Source: Bacillus sp. FJAT-26390 (GTDB taxonomy: Bacteria; Bacillota; Bacilli; Paenibacillales; Paenibacillaceae). Taken from it: 64,000 bases of DNA. Location: NCBI RefSeq assembly GCF_001682865.1, contig NZ_MAQX01000011.1, positions 650,987 to 714,986 on the forward strand. The letters are read 5' to 3'. Below are positions 34,745-44,844 of this stretch, piece by piece (positions within the stretch are counted from its first letter, which is position 1; every line of letters begins with the position of its first letter). Made by a program: the position numbers and the translations under genes. The notes under the pieces are model-generated. The model saw nothing but the letters and a program-made list of their open reading frames with translations, was not told the DNA's origin and searched no databases.

Positions 34745-35191
34745 ATGTTTAAAGATAACAAGCGGCTTGCGGCAACCGATACGCTGATCGGTCAAGGAAC
34801 GCTTAGCGAAGGCAAAATGAACTGCGAGGCCAGCCTGCGCATTGAAGGAGAGTACCGCGGCGATATTGAATGCAAAGCGGATGTCATCATCGGGGAGTGC
34901 GGCATTGCCAGGTCGAATATTACGGCAAGAGACGTTACGATAGCTGGCAAAGTTTTCGGCGATATCGTGACGAAAGGGCGCCTCATCATCACCTCCTCCG
35001 GCCATTTGACCGGTACGATTACGGCGAGCACGATCGTTATCCAAGACGGAGGCCGACTAAACGGCATGTGCCACATGGAGCAGGCCTTAGACAGCAAAAA
35101 CCGTGCGCTGCAAGAATCCGATTCGCCTCAAATCCATGGCAAGGAAGCATCGCCTAAGGAGACAAAGGAGAAATCGAGACAAGCCGGCTAA
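34745..35191 (+). CDS. Bactofilin (polymer-forming cytoskeletal protein)
   Basis: 148 residues. A central beta-helix of about 100 residues with the bactofilin pattern (GTLSEGKMNCEASLRIEGE, DVIIGECG, ARDVTIAGKVFGDI) sits between a short polar N-terminus and a charged C-terminal tail. Bactofilins form nucleotide-free filaments at the membrane and position wall enzymes. AGGAGG ribosome site; co-transcribed with the M23 peptidase that it probably localises. Confidence 0.9.
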   Translation: MFKDNKRLAATDTLIGQGTLSEGKMNCEASLRIEGEYRGDIECKADVIIGECGIARSNITARDVTIAGKVFGDIVTKGRLIITSSGHLTGTITASTIVIQDGGRLNGMCHMEQALDSKNRALQESDSPQIHGKEASPKETKEKSRQAG

Positions 35192-35202
35192 GCTGCAAAA
35201 AT

Positions 35203-35261
35203 AAAAAGCCGTTCAACTGCTGTCTTCCTTCCGAGGAAGGAGCAGCAGGAACGGCTTTTTT
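35203..35261. terminator. Bidirectional terminator
   Basis: Long stem AAAAAGCCGTTC ... GAACGGCTTTTTT with inner pairing CTGCTG/CAGCAG and CTTCCTT/AAGG, between the plus-strand bactofilin gene and the minus-strand ABC permease gene. Confidence 0.9.
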
Positions 35262-35275
35262 GCTAATTAAATGGC

Positions 35276-36070
35276 TTAGGTAGCAACGTCGCGCTTTTTG
35301 AAAATGTACCACGTTAATGCGATGAATATTACATAGTAGACAGCAAGCACGCTAAGCGAATAACCTAATGTCATGCCTTCTCGCATCGGGTTGCCATCCA
35401 AATATTGCGTTAGATTCAAGTGGATAAACAACAAGTAATCGATCCATTTGTATTTGAGCATCGCAATCAAACCGATAAAGCTGTTAACGCCAAGCAGAAG
35501 GAACAAAGCCATGCCGATCGCAAGTCCGCTGCTGCGGAACACGGTCGATAGCATAAAAGCAAGCGTAACCGTCACAACGAGCGAAATTAAGGTAAGCCCA
35601 TAATACTTCAGCATGTATGTTAATGGATTTGAGCCTTCCTCGCCTACGAAGGTTGGCTTCAAATCTGGCGAAGCGTTGATGCCAAAACAGATCCAATTCA
35701 CCAGTAATGTGCTTGCAAACAATAGGATGGCGAGCATAATAGCGAACAGCAGGATCGAAATATATTTGGACAGCAATATTTTCGAACGCGACCAAGGCCG
35801 GATCAGCAGCAGCTTAATCGTACCGCTCGTAAACTCCTCCGCAACTCCGCCAGCAGCAATGACTACCGTAAATATCGTGACAAGCAAAAATAAAATGGAA
35901 GACTCCATAAAACTGACATCCCACATCGAAGTATCTCTGCCGCCAAAAATCAGCCACATAATTGATATGGTCAGTACAAGGAGTATCATAATGCCCGTCA
36001 TCACCCACGTACGGGGACGACTGTATATTTTCATGTTTTCGTTTTGAATAAGCGGCAAGAAATTACCCAA
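35276..36070 (-). CDS. ABC-2 type exporter permease
   Basis: 264 residues with six hydrophobic segments and the ABC-2 pattern (N-terminal NENMKIYSRPRTWVM, then AGGVAEEFTSGTIKLLLIRPWSR in the first cytoplasmic loop). It starts at a TTG overlapping the stop of the ATPase gene by 8 nt, with GGAGGGG upstream. Together with the ATPase it forms an exporter of the bacitracin/NatAB-like group; the substrate is unknown. Confidence 0.87.
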   Translation of the reverse strand: MGNFLPLIQNENMKIYSRPRTWVMTGIMILLVLTISIMWLIFGGRDTSMWDVSFMESSILFLLVTIFTVVIAAGGVAEEFTSGTIKLLLIRPWSRSKILLSKYISILLFAIMLAILLFASTLLVNWICFGINASPDLKPTFVGEEGSNPLTYMLKYYGLTLISLVVTVTLAFMLSTVFRSSGLAIGMALFLLLGVNSFIGLIAMLKYKWIDYLLFIHLNLTQYLDGNPMREGMTLGYSLSVLAVYYVIFIALTWYIFKKRDVAT

Positions 36071-36983
36071 TGCGTTCCCCTCCCGTTACTTCCAAAAATT
36101 GATCTTCAAGCGTTTTGACTTGTGACCGAATGCCATATACCTTTATGCCGGCTGAAACCAGCGATGCGTTAATCGCGGCCGTGCTTTCCTTATCGACTTC
36201 AACCGCCAGCGTATTCTCTCCCGCCAGCTCCCCTGCGAAACCAGCAGCCTGGATCACCTCGATAGCGCTTTGAGGACGATCAACTTCGATGACAACCCTC
36301 GTATTCGCCTTGGCAGCATGCTCGCCGCGTATCGTTCTAACATCGATCAACTTGCCGTTTTGAATAATGGCAACGCGGTCGCACATCAGCTCCATTTCGG
36401 ACAATAGATGGCTCGATACAAATACCGCAATCCCTTCATCCTTCGAGAGCAAGCGCAAGTAATCACGAAGCTCGCGAATGCCTGCAGGATCCAATCCGTT
36501 AGTCGGCTCATCCAAAATGAGAAGCTGCGGTTTATGTAGGATGGCTTGCGCTACGCCCAGCCGCTGTCGCATGCCAAGCGAGTAGGTTTTCACCTTATCG
36601 CGAATTCGCCCTTCAAGGCCGACAAGCTTAACAACCTCATTAACACGATGCTCCGTAATGCCTGGAATCATACGGGCATAATGAATTAAATTGTCATATC
36701 CGCTTAAGTATTTGTACATCTCTGGGTTCTCTACAATAGCTCCAACATGGCGAATAGCTTTTTCAAAATTTTTCGTGATGCTATGTCCGCTAATCGTAAT
36801 TTCGCCCTCGGTCAATGACATTAAGCCAACCATCATCCGAATGGTCGTCGTTTTGCCTGATCCGTTAGGACCAAGAAAGCCAAACACCTCGCCAAGAGGC
36901 AAATCAAGCGTCAACCGATCAATAATCGTTCTTTTGCCGATTTTTTTAGTTACATTTTGCAATCTAACAATAGGCTGCTCCAT
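36063..36983 (-). CDS. ABC exporter ATP-binding protein
   Basis: About 306 residues from ATG 36983 after AGGAGGAG. Walker A GPNGSGKTT, signature YSLGMRQRLG, Walker B LLILDEPTNGLD, followed by the H-loop in FVSSHLLSEME and a C-terminal regulatory domain of about 90 residues. This is the typical DrrA/BcrA-type arrangement. It is coupled to the downstream permease. No adjacent two-component system is seen that would mark it as a peptide-antibiotic detoxification module. Confidence 0.9.
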   Translation of the reverse strand: MEQPIVRLQNVTKKIGKRTIIDRLTLDLPLGEVFGFLGPNGSGKTTTIRMMVGLMSLTEGEITISGHSITKNFEKAIRHVGAIVENPEMYKYLSGYDNLIHYARMIPGITEHRVNEVVKLVGLEGRIRDKVKTYSLGMRQRLGVAQAILHKPQLLILDEPTNGLDPAGIRELRDYLRLLSKDEGIAVFVSSHLLSEMELMCDRVAIIQNGKLIDVRTIRGEHAAKANTRVVIEVDRPQSAIEVIQAAGFAGELAGENTLAVEVDKESTAAINASLVSAGIKVYGIRSQVKTLEDQFLEVTGGERIG

Positions 36984-37052
36984 CTCTAAGCTCCTCCTCA
37001 AAAGATCCAAATCCTATTCATTATAAACGATTAAGGAAACAATTGGTAGTTT

Positions 37053-37099
37053 ACAAAAAAATACACCTCCGCTCTACAGTTAGACTGTAGGGCAGAGGT
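37053..37099 (-). terminator. Terminator of the PilZ-manC operon
   Basis: Stem ACCTC...TCTACAGT / ACTGTAG...GAGGT (37065-37099) with a minus-strand T7 tract (37054-37060). The stem overlaps the stop codon of the zinc-ribbon gene. Confidence 0.75.
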
Positions 37100-37475
37100 T
37101 CTCGTTATCATTCGTTCGATAGGGTTGTATAACGTGTTCGGCAACTTTTGCGTCTGCTCGAAGGAACATTTTATAGTCATAGTTACTGGTCTTACCCGGC
37201 GATCCTACTATAGCATCCAGCTTATCCTGCTCCATGCTGCATGTTAAGCAATAACCCATTGGATGTACCACTCGGAAAAATCCTGTCCGAAACAAAATAT
37301 CTGCATCAGGATTTGCTACCATCTCTCCGCAACTAACACAATAAAATCGGTCCTCTGAACATATCATCCGATAGATCGCTCCCTCTCTCTTTCGTAATGA
37401 CTGTATCAACCTCTTCACATTAAGTACACAAGATACGTTAAATGGCAGATGTTCGATCATAACGTCGATTTGCAA
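37080..37475 (-). CDS. Small zinc-ribbon-like protein of unknown function
   Basis: Up to 131 residues; not recognised. Two CxxC pairs (FYCVSCGEM and YCLTCSM) about 30 residues apart suggest a zinc ribbon. The start is uncertain: TTG 37475 and ATG 37460 have weak ribosome sites, while AAAGAGAGGGAG precedes an ATG at 37367 by about 11 nt, which would give a 95-residue protein that still contains both pairs. It follows manC by 40 bp on the same strand and ends in a terminator, so it is probably the last gene of the PilZ-manC operon. Confidence 0.55.
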   Translation of the reverse strand: MQIDVMIEHLPFNVSCVLNVKRLIQSLRKREGAIYRMICSEDRFYCVSCGEMVANPDADILFRTGFFRVVHPMGYCLTCSMEQDKLDAIVGSPGKTSNYDYKMFLRADAKVAEHVIQPYRTNDNENLCPTV

Positions 37476-37515
37476 TCCATCTATAAAATTAAGAAATGCC
37501 TCTTACCCGCGTTTA

Positions 37516-38898
37516 CTATGCCATATTTAATTGACTAGTAATCTCATCCCATGTAACGCCCAGCCTGATAACGTCATCTTCATTGATTTGCTGTCCTGTC
37601 TGCACCTCGATAAGCTCAACATCCGTAATCGCGCGCAGACTGTGTCTGGAGCGTTCCGGAATAACGATCGTATCACCTGGCGCAATGTGGCGGAACAGCT
37701 CATCGATAACAATCAGACCTTCTCCAGCTATAATCGTCCACACCTCTTTTCGTTTAAAATGCATCTGGTAGCTCAGATTTTGCCCTGCCGATATAAAAAC
37801 TCGTTTCGTCACGCTATGTAAACCTGAAGCCATGACAGCTGAATCAATAACCCTCGAATGTCCCCATCGATGTTCCTCAAATTTTGGCCGCTCATTCATC
37901 GACCGCAGCTTCGCATTTAGTACGGAATCAGCATCCTTGCTTGTCACTAGAATACCGTCAGGGCTTGCGGCTACAAACACGTTGCTCAGGCCAATTATCG
38001 AGATCGGAATATCTAGTTCATTTATAAGCTGTGATTGCTCGCTGTCCGCCGACACTTCACCCAAGCCTAGTCGATCAAAGGATAGTTCCTCCGATAATGT
38101 TTTCCAAGTTCCCAAATCCTTCCATTCACCGTCATATCCAATGACCGATTTTGCATCTGTTTTTTGCGTAACTTCCACTTCAAAGCTTCCACGCGGTATT
38201 TTAGAATACTGCTTATATAGCTCATCATAATGAATAGGAAGACCGCGGTTCATAAGCATGGCAATCATAAAATCAAGCTGAAAGGCATAGATGCCGCTAT
38301 TCCAAAATGCCCCGTCCGCAATAAGCGATTCCGCTTCCGCCTCATATGGCTTTTCCTTAAATCTGCGCACCTTACGCTCGCACATGCCCTCATCTTCTTG
38401 ATAAGGACTTGTCTCAGGAACGATGTAGCCATATTGCTCGGACGGAAAGCTGGGCCTTGTCCCAACCATTAGCAGTTCTGCCCTGCTTTCCCTTGAAAGC
38501 TTAGGCAGCCCTCTTATGCATGAAAAGAAATCATTATCAACATATGCATCTACCGGCATAATAATGATCGTTTCGCTTAAAGACACTCCCGCGATGGAAT
38601 ACAAATAAGCAGCAGCGAGTGCCACTGCCGGAAAGGTATCTCGTTGCTCAGGCTCAATGATAAGCGGTGCTTCTAAACCTACTTGCCTCTGCAAAATCTC
38701 TACCTGTTCGCGGCAGGTCGCAATACGGGTATGCTCCTGTAAATCCGCTTCGTCTAGCTGACGCCACAAGCGCTGCAGCATCGATTCCATGCCGCCTCGC
38801 GGACCTTCCAATACCGGTAAATACTGCTTTGCTCGCTTACTATTCGATAAGGGCCATAATCTCTTCCCAGATCCGCCTGATAACAGTATGATTTTCAA
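37516..38898 (-). CDS. manC: Mannose-1-phosphate guanylyltransferase/mannose-6-phosphate isomerase
   Basis: 460 residues from TTG 38898 with AAGGGGGA just upstream; the frame extends to 39087 but would overlap the PilZ gene. N-terminal nucleotidyltransferase domain with LSGGSGKRLWPLSN, then IIMPVDAYV and FKEKPYEAEA. C-terminal cupin domain (about 355-455) with the type II isomerase pattern (LSYQMHFKRKEVW, IAPGDTIVIPERSRH). This is the bifunctional ManC/AlgA layout making GDP-mannose. It is not in the glycan locus but could supply it or another polymer. It follows a PilZ gene, which suggests c-di-GMP-linked polysaccharide output. Confidence 0.88.
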   Translation of the reverse strand: MKIILLSGGSGKRLWPLSNSKRAKQYLPVLEGPRGGMESMLQRLWRQLDEADLQEHTRIATCREQVEILQRQVGLEAPLIIEPEQRDTFPAVALAAAYLYSIAGVSLSETIIIMPVDAYVDNDFFSCIRGLPKLSRESRAELLMVGTRPSFPSEQYGYIVPETSPYQEDEGMCERKVRRFKEKPYEAEAESLIADGAFWNSGIYAFQLDFMIAMLMNRGLPIHYDELYKQYSKIPRGSFEVEVTQKTDAKSVIGYDGEWKDLGTWKTLSEELSFDRLGLGEVSADSEQSQLINELDIPISIIGLSNVFVAASPDGILVTSKDADSVLNAKLRSMNERPKFEEHRWGHSRVIDSAVMASGLHSVTKRVFISAGQNLSYQMHFKRKEVWTIIAGEGLIVIDELFRHIAPGDTIVIPERSRHSLRAITDVELIEVQTGQQINEDDVIRLGVTWDEITSQLNMA

Positions 38899-38951
38899 AG
38901 CATGTCCCCCTTCAATCAAGCGCTTACCAATTTTTAAAAACCAAAAACAGG

Positions 38952-39392
38952 TTAGCCGCTGTAATGCATTCGTTTTGTATTTAAAAGCCTGCTGTATAAA
39001 TAATGGATTTTCCGCTGCTGCGGCTGACTTTCCAGCAATTCTTGGTTCATCACGCCAATAATAAGTGAACGAAGCGTATTCGTGCATTCAAAAATGACGC
39101 CATGCGCAAATTGATTATCCGTCTTTGAATTCCATACGATTCGCCCGCGCACAATAATTTGTACGTTGGAAATCGTCATTTTAAACTCGACGAAATAATT
39201 ATGTTGAATCGGTAGTTGCAAGCCTGATAGGAAGCATAAGCCGTTTGGGCTTAAGTTGAGCAGCAGCACCGTCGTCGTCGAGGGGGTCAACAGCTGTCCA
39301 TCTTTACTTATAAGTCTAAGCTCTGCCTTAACGCCTTCTGTGAAGCGAAGCCTGATGTGGGCGCGCGAGAGATCGTTCGAATTCGTCGCCAT
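38952..39392 (-). CDS. PilZ-domain protein
   Basis: About 146 residues from ATG 39392 behind GGAGG. It carries the two c-di-GMP-binding elements of PilZ: RAHIR (RxxxR) near the N-terminus and NLSPNG (D/NxSxxG) about 40 residues later, followed by a beta-barrel. There is no other domain, so it probably acts as a small c-di-GMP adaptor. It lies 53 bp upstream of manC on the same strand. Confidence 0.82.
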   Translation of the reverse strand: MATNSNDLSRAHIRLRFTEGVKAELRLISKDGQLLTPSTTTVLLLNLSPNGLCFLSGLQLPIQHNYFVEFKMTISNVQIIVRGRIVWNSKTDNQFAHGVIFECTNTLRSLIIGVMNQELLESQPQQRKIHYLYSRLLNTKRMHYSG

Positions 39393-39521
39393 ACTCAATT
39401 CCTCCATCATACGAATAACAAAAATGATTCAAATCACTCATAATTTGTGCTAAATGCATGCAATTGTCGCGAATACGTATTAATATAGAATCAGCAGCCT
39501 TTCTAAGACAGGAGGAATTCG

Positions 39522-39890
39522 ATGAGCATCGGTAATCGGCTTGCAGCATTGAGGGACGGGCGAAGGTGGACGCAATTGCAAACAGCCACTGCACTAGGCA
39601 TATCACGAGCGGCTTTATCGCATTACGAGAAAAATCGAAGAGAGCCTGATACCGAAACATTGTCGAAGTTCGCGGATTTATTTCAGGTCACAGTCGACTT
39701 TTTGGTTGGTCGGACTTCAATCCCCCAGCAAACGTTAACCGATGAGGTTCGTGCCTTTGTCGACCATCTCGAGCTATCAGACGAAGAGCTATTAAAGAGC
39801 TATCACTTAAGCATAGATGGACGGGCGCTGACTCCAGATGAGACAAAACGCTTCATTGCTTTTATTAGGGCTGAGCGATTGCTGCGCTAG
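39522..39890 (+). CDS. XRE-family transcriptional regulator (SinR/ImmR-like)
   Basis: 122 residues. N-terminal Cro/C1 helix-turn-helix (about 4-62: IGNRLAALRDGRRWTQ, ALGISRAALSHYEKNRREPD, LFQVTVDFLVGR), then a C-terminal region of about 50 residues possibly for oligomerisation. CAGGAGG precedes the ATG. It is divergent from the PilZ-manC operon, so it may control it; its 3' end overlaps a small convergent gene. Confidence 0.88.
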   Translation: MSIGNRLAALRDGRRWTQLQTATALGISRAALSHYEKNRREPDTETLSKFADLFQVTVDFLVGRTSIPQQTLTDEVRAFVDHLELSDEELLKSYHLSIDGRALTPDETKRFIAFIRAERLLR

Positions 39891-40026
39891 CGTCAGCATC
39901 CTTCTCTGGAATCCAACTTTCTTGCGGAATGCCAATTTGATCGAGTATGTCATGTATTTCAAGAGAGGTAATCTTTGAATGCGAAGCATCATCCTCGATC
40001 GACATTTCTATTTCATCTCTTAACAT
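39865..40026 (-). CDS. Small 53-residue protein convergent with the XRE gene
   Basis: Not recognised. ATG at 40026 with TAGGAGT about 8 nt upstream. The product is acidic and helical: MLRDEIEMSIEDD, then SLEIHDILDQIGIP and an Ala/Asp-rich tail. Its last 26 bases overlap the 3' end of the XRE regulator gene on the other strand. Small acidic partners of SinR-type regulators are known (SinI), but I see no SinI motif here, so this remains unassigned. Confidence 0.55.
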   Translation of the reverse strand: MLRDEIEMSIEDDASHSKITSLEIHDILDQIGIPQESWIPEKDADASAAIAQP

Positions 40027-40157
40027 ACGACCGACTCCTAATCGTGTAATGATAATGAAAGATATATTAACATCATTATACCTGAGCTATCGGATGGAAT
40101 ATGTCGGTTAGTGGGTGCGGCTTTTTTCTAATTTGCTGGCATTTTGTCGAAAAACAA

Positions 40158-40205
40158 AAGGGACTGTCGCCTGAAGTAGTTATTCTACTCCAGGGACAGT
40201 CCCTT
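40158..40205 (-). terminator. Terminator after gltB
   Basis: Stem AAGGGACTGTC / GACAGTCCCTT with inner pairing CCTG.AGTAG/CTACT.CAGG; T-rich TTTTGTTTTTC follows on the minus strand. Confidence 0.9.
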
Positions 40206-40239
40206 ATTTAAAACCTATAACCTTATTAGTCTTGCAATC

Positions 40240-43200
40240 TTATTTGCCGCCTGCACGAGCAAGCTCTTTTTTGTTCGCTTCGAAGGCTGCAAGCAATGCT
40301 TCTTCGCCCACTAAGCCGGTATCTTCGACTTTGCGGATTTGCTCAAGCATCCGTTTGTAGTCCTTCGGAATGACTTTGACGAATTTGGCAAGCGATACAT
40401 CCCAATCATTTAACAGCCTGGAACCGATAGCACTTTCCGTATACTGTACATGGGATTCAATCAAGCCGCGCAGCTCTGCAATATCCTGCGAATCCTCAAG
40501 ACGCTCCAGCAATACCATTTCCAAATTGCAATGGTTGTAGAAATCGCCTTTCTCATCGTAGACATATGCTACGCCGCCGGACATACCAGCGCCAAAGTTG
40601 CGTCCCGTATTACCGAGAATAACAACGCGCCCGCCTGTCATATATTCGCAGCCATGATCGCCCACGCCTTCAACGACAACATTAGCTCCACTATTCCGAA
40701 CCGCGAAACGTTCGCCAGCTGCACCACGGATATATGCTTGGCCGCTAGTTGCGCCATATAGCGCAGTGTTTCCGATGATGACGTTCTCCTCGGCAGCAAA
40801 AGTTGCCTTCGGTGATGGAGCTACGATAATTTTACCGCCCGACAAACCTTTTCCGACATAGTCATTCGAATCGCCTTCGATCGATAGCGTGATGCCTTTT
40901 GGCACGAATGCGCCAAAGCTTTGGCCCGCTGTTCCAACGAAGTGATAAGAAATCGTATCCTCAGGCAAGCCTGCAGCGCCGTAACGACGTGTGACTTCGC
41001 TGCCCAGAATCGTTCCGACTACGCGGTTCGTGTTCAGGATAGGGAAAGTACCGCGTACGCGCTCACCGCTCTCAAGCGCAGCTTGCGCCAGAGGAACGAG
41101 CTGCTGCATATCAAGCGATAGCTCAAGACCATGGTTTTGCTCTTGAATGTTGTAGCGAACGGCATCCTGCGGAAGGTCAGCCTCGTACAGCAAGCCCGAA
41201 AGGTCGATTCCTTTCGCTTTGTAATGCTCACGCAGCTCTTTCGTTTCCAAAATATCGACGCGTCCAACCATCTCTTGAATCGTACGGAAGCCTAGCTCAG
41301 CCATAATCTCACGCAGCTCTTCCGCTATGAAGCGAAGATAGTTAACCACATGGCTAGGATCACCCATAAACTTTTTGCGGAGCTCTGGATTTTGTGTCGC
41401 TACGCCTACTGGACAAGTATCCAATTGACATACACGCATCATGATACAGCCAAGCACGATGAGCGGAGCAGTTGAGAAGCCATATTCTTCAGCTCCAAGC
41501 AATACTGCGATTGCAACGTCGCGGCCGTTCATCATTTTGCCGTCTGTCTCAAGGACAACGCGATCACGCAATTTGTTCAGCATTAACGTTTGGTGGGTTT
41601 CTGCAAGACCAAGCTCCCACGGAAGACCGGCATGACGGATCGAGCCCATTGGAGAAGCACCAGTTCCGCCGTCATAGCCGCTGACCATAATAACGTCAGC
41701 ACGGCCCTTCGCAACACCGGTCGCGATTGTTCCTACGCCAACGCCCGATACGAGCTTAACGTTGATGCGAGCGCGCGGGTTGGCATTTTTCAAGTCATGA
41801 ACAAGCTCAGCCAAATCCTCGATCGAATAAATATCGTGATGCGGCGGCGGCGAGATTAGACCAACGCCAGGCGTTGAGCCACGAACCTCGGCTACCCAAG
41901 GATATACTTTAAGGCCAGGCAGCTGTCCGCCTTCACCAGGCTTAGCGCCCTGAGCCATTTTAATTTGAATTTCGTCGGCATTAACCAAGTAGTTGCTCGT
42001 TACGCCGAAACGTCCGGATGCAACCTGCTTGATCGCGCTGCGCCTTGAATCTCCGTTTGCATCAGGAATGAAACGTGCAGGATCTTCCCCGCCTTCGCCT
42101 GTATTCGACTTGCCGCCGAGACGGTTCATCGCAATCGCCAGACTCTCATGCGCTTCCTTACTGATCGAACCAAACGACATCGCGCCTGTTTTGAACCGTT
42201 TAACGATAGATTCCAGCGATTCAACCTCTTCAAGCGGCACGGACTGGCGACCATCCTTAAACTTAAGCAAGGAACGAAGCGTTAGATGCTTCTTGTCCTC
42301 GCCCTGAACCAGCGCCGAGAACTTCTTGTAAAGCTTATAGTCGTTCGCACGCGAAGCCATTTGAAGCGTATGGATCGTTTGCGGCGTGAACAAGTGATCC
42401 TCGCCGTCTTTGCGCCATTGGTAATCGCCGCCGGAGTCAAGCTCCTTCTCTCCGCCTTCTTGCTCAGCGAATGCGCGGTTGTGATGCTTAAGCGTCTCTT
42501 CAGCGATAACATCGAGGCCGATGCCGCCGATACGGGACGGTGTCCATGTGAAGTATTCGTTAATGACTTCCTCTTTCAAGCCGAGCGCTTCGAAAATTTG
42601 TGCGCCGCGGTACGATTGAATCGTCGAAATACCCATTTTGGACAATATTTTAATAACGCCTTTAGTGGCTGCTTTAATAAAGTTTTTGACTGCTTTATCA
42701 TGCGATACGCCGCGAAGCATGCCTTGACGAATCATGTCATCAAGCGTTTCGAAAGCAAGGTACGGGTTAACGGCGCTTACGCCGTAGCCAAGCAGCAAGG
42801 CAAAGTGATGCACTTCACGCGGCTCGCCCGACTCAAGCAATAGAGCTACCTTCGTACGAGTGCCTTGGCGAATAAGGTGATGATGCAACGCCGATACCGC
42901 TAGCAGTGCCGGAATGGCAGCATTGTCCTTGTCGACGCCGCGATCGGATAGAATAAGCAGATTATGGCCTTTCGCGATAACGCGGTCAGCCGCTTCGCAC
43001 ATTTGAGCAAGCGCTGCGCGGAGGCCAGCTTCGCCTTCATTCGCAGGGAAGAAGATCGGAAGCGTGATCGAGCGGAAGCCAGGGCGGCGCACATGGCGCA
43101 GCTTAGCGAATTGCTCGTTGGATAAAATCGGCGTAGCCAATTTGATATGACGGCAGCTTTCCGGCTCCGGGTTAAGCAGATTGCGTTCCGGTCCAATTGT

Positions 43201-44844
43201 AGTGCCAGTCGCCGTAATGATCTCCTCACGGATGGCATCAATCGGCGGATTCGTTACTTGGGCGAACAATTGCTTAAAGTAGTTGTACAAACGCTGCGGG
43301 CGCTCAGACAATACCGCAAGCGGCGCATCGTAGCCCATCGAAGCGATTGGCTCCGCGCCGCTGCCAGCCATCGGCTCAAGCACTTTGCGTACATCTTCGA
43401 ACGTGTAGCCGAATGCTTGCTGTCTCATTTGAACCGTTTCATGGTTCGGCTCCGGCAATTCCGGCGCTTCCGGCAGGTCTTCCAAATCAACGAGATGCTC
43501 ATCCAGCCATTCGCGGTAAGGATGCTCCGTTTCGATCTCCGCTTTCACTTCCTCGTCGGAGATGATGCGGCCTTTCTCTGTATCAACAAGCAGCATGCGT
43601 CCAGGACGCAGGCGGTCTTTGTATAAAATATCCTCTGGCGGAATTTCAACTGTTCCTGCCTCGGAGCCAAGTATAATGTGATCGTCCTTCGTTACATAGT
43701 AACGAGCTGGACGAAGACCGTTCCGGTCAAGAACCGCTCCGATTTTCACGCCGTCAGTAAAGCCCAGCGCAGCCGGTCCATCCCACGGCTCCATCAATGT
43801 GCTGTGGTATTCGTAGAAAGCTTTGCGCTCGTCGCTCATGCTCTCATGATTGGACCAAGGCTCCGGAACCATCATCATTGCGGCATGGGCCATCGAACGG
43901 CCGGACAAGAATAGAAACTCAAGCGTGTTGTCGAACATCGCGGTATCAGAGCCGTCAGGGTTAATAACCGGCTTGATTTTCTCGATGTCATCGCCAAACA
44001 GTTCCGTTGCAAACAACGTCTGGCGGGCATGCATCCAGTTTACGTTACCGCGAAGCGTGTTGATTTCGCCGTTGTGGATCATGTAATGGAACGGATGCGC
44101 ACGCTCCCAGCTTGGGAATGTGTTCGTACTGAAACGGGAGTGAACGAGCGCCATTGCCGATACAACCGACTCATCATTAAGCTCGGTGTAGAACGAGCGA
44201 ACCTGCTCGGTCGTAAGCATCCCTTTGTAAACGATCTTCCGCGAGGATAAGCTCGAGAAGTAGAACATATTGCCGCCTTCTTTGCCGGCATAACGAATCG
44301 CAAGCTCTGCACGCTTACGAATCACATATAATTTGCGTTCAAATGCCATATTGTCCTTCAAGCTATCGTTCATTCCGATAAATAGCTGACGAACATACGG
44401 CTTCACCGCTAATGCGGATTCACCCAGCTTGTTGTCATCCGTCGGTACCGTACGCCAACCGATTACCGATTGGTTCTCCTCTTGAACGATCGACTCCACT
44501 TCACGCTCAATTGCGATGCGGGCTGCTTCATCCTGCGGCATAAAAATCATACCGACAGCATAGCGGCCTTCGGCCGGAAGCTCGAGCTCTTGCTTCTTTA
44601 ATTCAGCTGCAAAAAAAGCATGCGGAATTTGAAGCAAAATACCCGCTCCATCTCCGGTATTCGGTTCGCTGCCTTGACCGCCGCGATGCTCCATGTTCTC
44701 GAGCAGCATCAGCGCTTGGCGGATGACCTTGTGTGATTTAATTCCCTTGATGTTGGCCACAAAGCCCATGCCGCATGCATCTTTCTCGAACTGCGGATCA
44801 TATAGCCCCTGCTTCGGCGGCAATCCCAAAATATGTTCTTTCAT
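40240..44844 (-). CDS. gltB: Glutamate synthase, large subunit
   Basis: 1534 residues from ATG 44844 (AAAGG upstream). Class II glutamine amidotransferase domain begins at C24 (DACGMG), so a propeptide of 23 residues must be removed; central and FMN-binding synthase domains follow ([41 protein letters not shown]) with the 3Fe-4S cysteines in [15 protein letters not shown] and a C-terminal beta-helix domain. It forms glutamate from glutamine and 2-oxoglutarate. The small subunit gltD is not next to it: a terminator and unrelated genes lie downstream. It equals gltA in Bacillus naming. Confidence 0.96.
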   Translation of the reverse strand: MKEHILGLPPKQGLYDPQFEKDACGMGFVANIKGIKSHKVIRQALMLLENMEHRGGQGSEPNTGDGAGILLQIPHAFFAAELKKQELELPAEGRYAVGMIFMPQDEAARIAIEREVESIVQEENQSVIGWRTVPTDDNKLGESALAVKPYVRQLFIGMNDSLKDNMAFERKLYVIRKRAELAIRYAGKEGGNMFYFSSLSSRKIVYKGMLTTEQVRSFYTELNDESVVSAMALVHSRFSTNTFPSWERAHPFHYMIHNGEINTLRGNVNWMHARQTLFATELFGDDIEKIKPVINPDGSDTAMFDNTLEFLFLSGRSMAHAAMMMVPEPWSNHESMSDERKAFYEYHSTLMEPWDGPAALGFTDGVKIGAVLDRNGLRPARYYVTKDDHIILGSEAGTVEIPPEDILYKDRLRPGRMLLVDTEKGRIISDEEVKAEIETEHPYREWLDEHLVDLEDLPEAPELPEPNHETVQMRQQAFGYTFEDVRKVLEPMAGSGAEPIASMGYDAPLAVLSERPQRLYNYFKQLFAQVTNPPIDAIREEIITATGTTIGPERNLLNPEPESCRHIKLATPILSNEQFAKLRHVRRPGFRSITLPIFFPANEGEAGLRAALAQMCEAADRVIAKGHNLLILSDRGVDKDNAAIPALLAVSALHHHLIRQGTRTKVALLLESGEPREVHHFALLLGYGVSAVNPYLAFETLDDMIRQGMLRGVSHDKAVKNFIKAATKGVIKILSKMGISTIQSYRGAQIFEALGLKEEVINEYFTWTPSRIGGIGLDVIAEETLKHHNRAFAEQEGGEKELDSGGDYQWRKDGEDHLFTPQTIHTLQMASRANDYKLYKKFSALVQGEDKKHLTLRSLLKFKDGRQSVPLEEVESLESIVKRFKTGAMSFGSISKEAHESLAIAMNRLGGKSNTGEGGEDPARFIPDANGDSRRSAIKQVASGRFGVTSNYLVNADEIQIKMAQGAKPGEGGQLPGLKVYPWVAEVRGSTPGVGLISPPPHHDIYSIEDLAELVHDLKNANPRARINVKLVSGVGVGTIATGVAKGRADVIMVSGYDGGTGASPMGSIRHAGLPWELGLAETHQTLMLNKLRDRVVLETDGKMMNGRDVAIAVLLGAEEYGFSTAPLIVLGCIMMRVCQLDTCPVGVATQNPELRKKFMGDPSHVVNYLRFIAEELREIMAELGFRTIQEMVGRVDILETKELREHYKAKGIDLSGLLYEADLPQDAVRYNIQEQNHGLELSLDMQQLVPLAQAALESGERVRGTFPILNTNRVVGTILGSEVTRRYGAAGLPEDTISYHFVGTAGQSFGAFVPKGITLSIEGDSNDYVGKGLSGGKIIVAPSPKATFAAEENVIIGNTALYGATSGQAYIRGAAGERFAVRNSGANVVVEGVGDHGCEYMTGGRVVILGNTGRNFGAGMSGGVAYVYDEKGDFYNHCNLEMVLLERLEDSQDIAELRGLIESHVQYTESAIGSRLLNDWDVSLAKFVKVIPKDYKRMLEQIRKVEDTGLVGEEALLAAFEANKKELARAGGK

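Noticed and set aside
39807..39992. 61-codon minus-strand ORF at the XRE 3' end
   Set aside because: A better ORF in another frame (39865-40026) has a proper ribosome site; this one does not.
39865..40026. SinI homologue
   Set aside because: Size and position fit, but no SinI-type sequence motif could be seen.
42286..42843. 185-codon plus-strand ORF
   Set aside because: Antisense within gltB; composition typical of a shadow frame.
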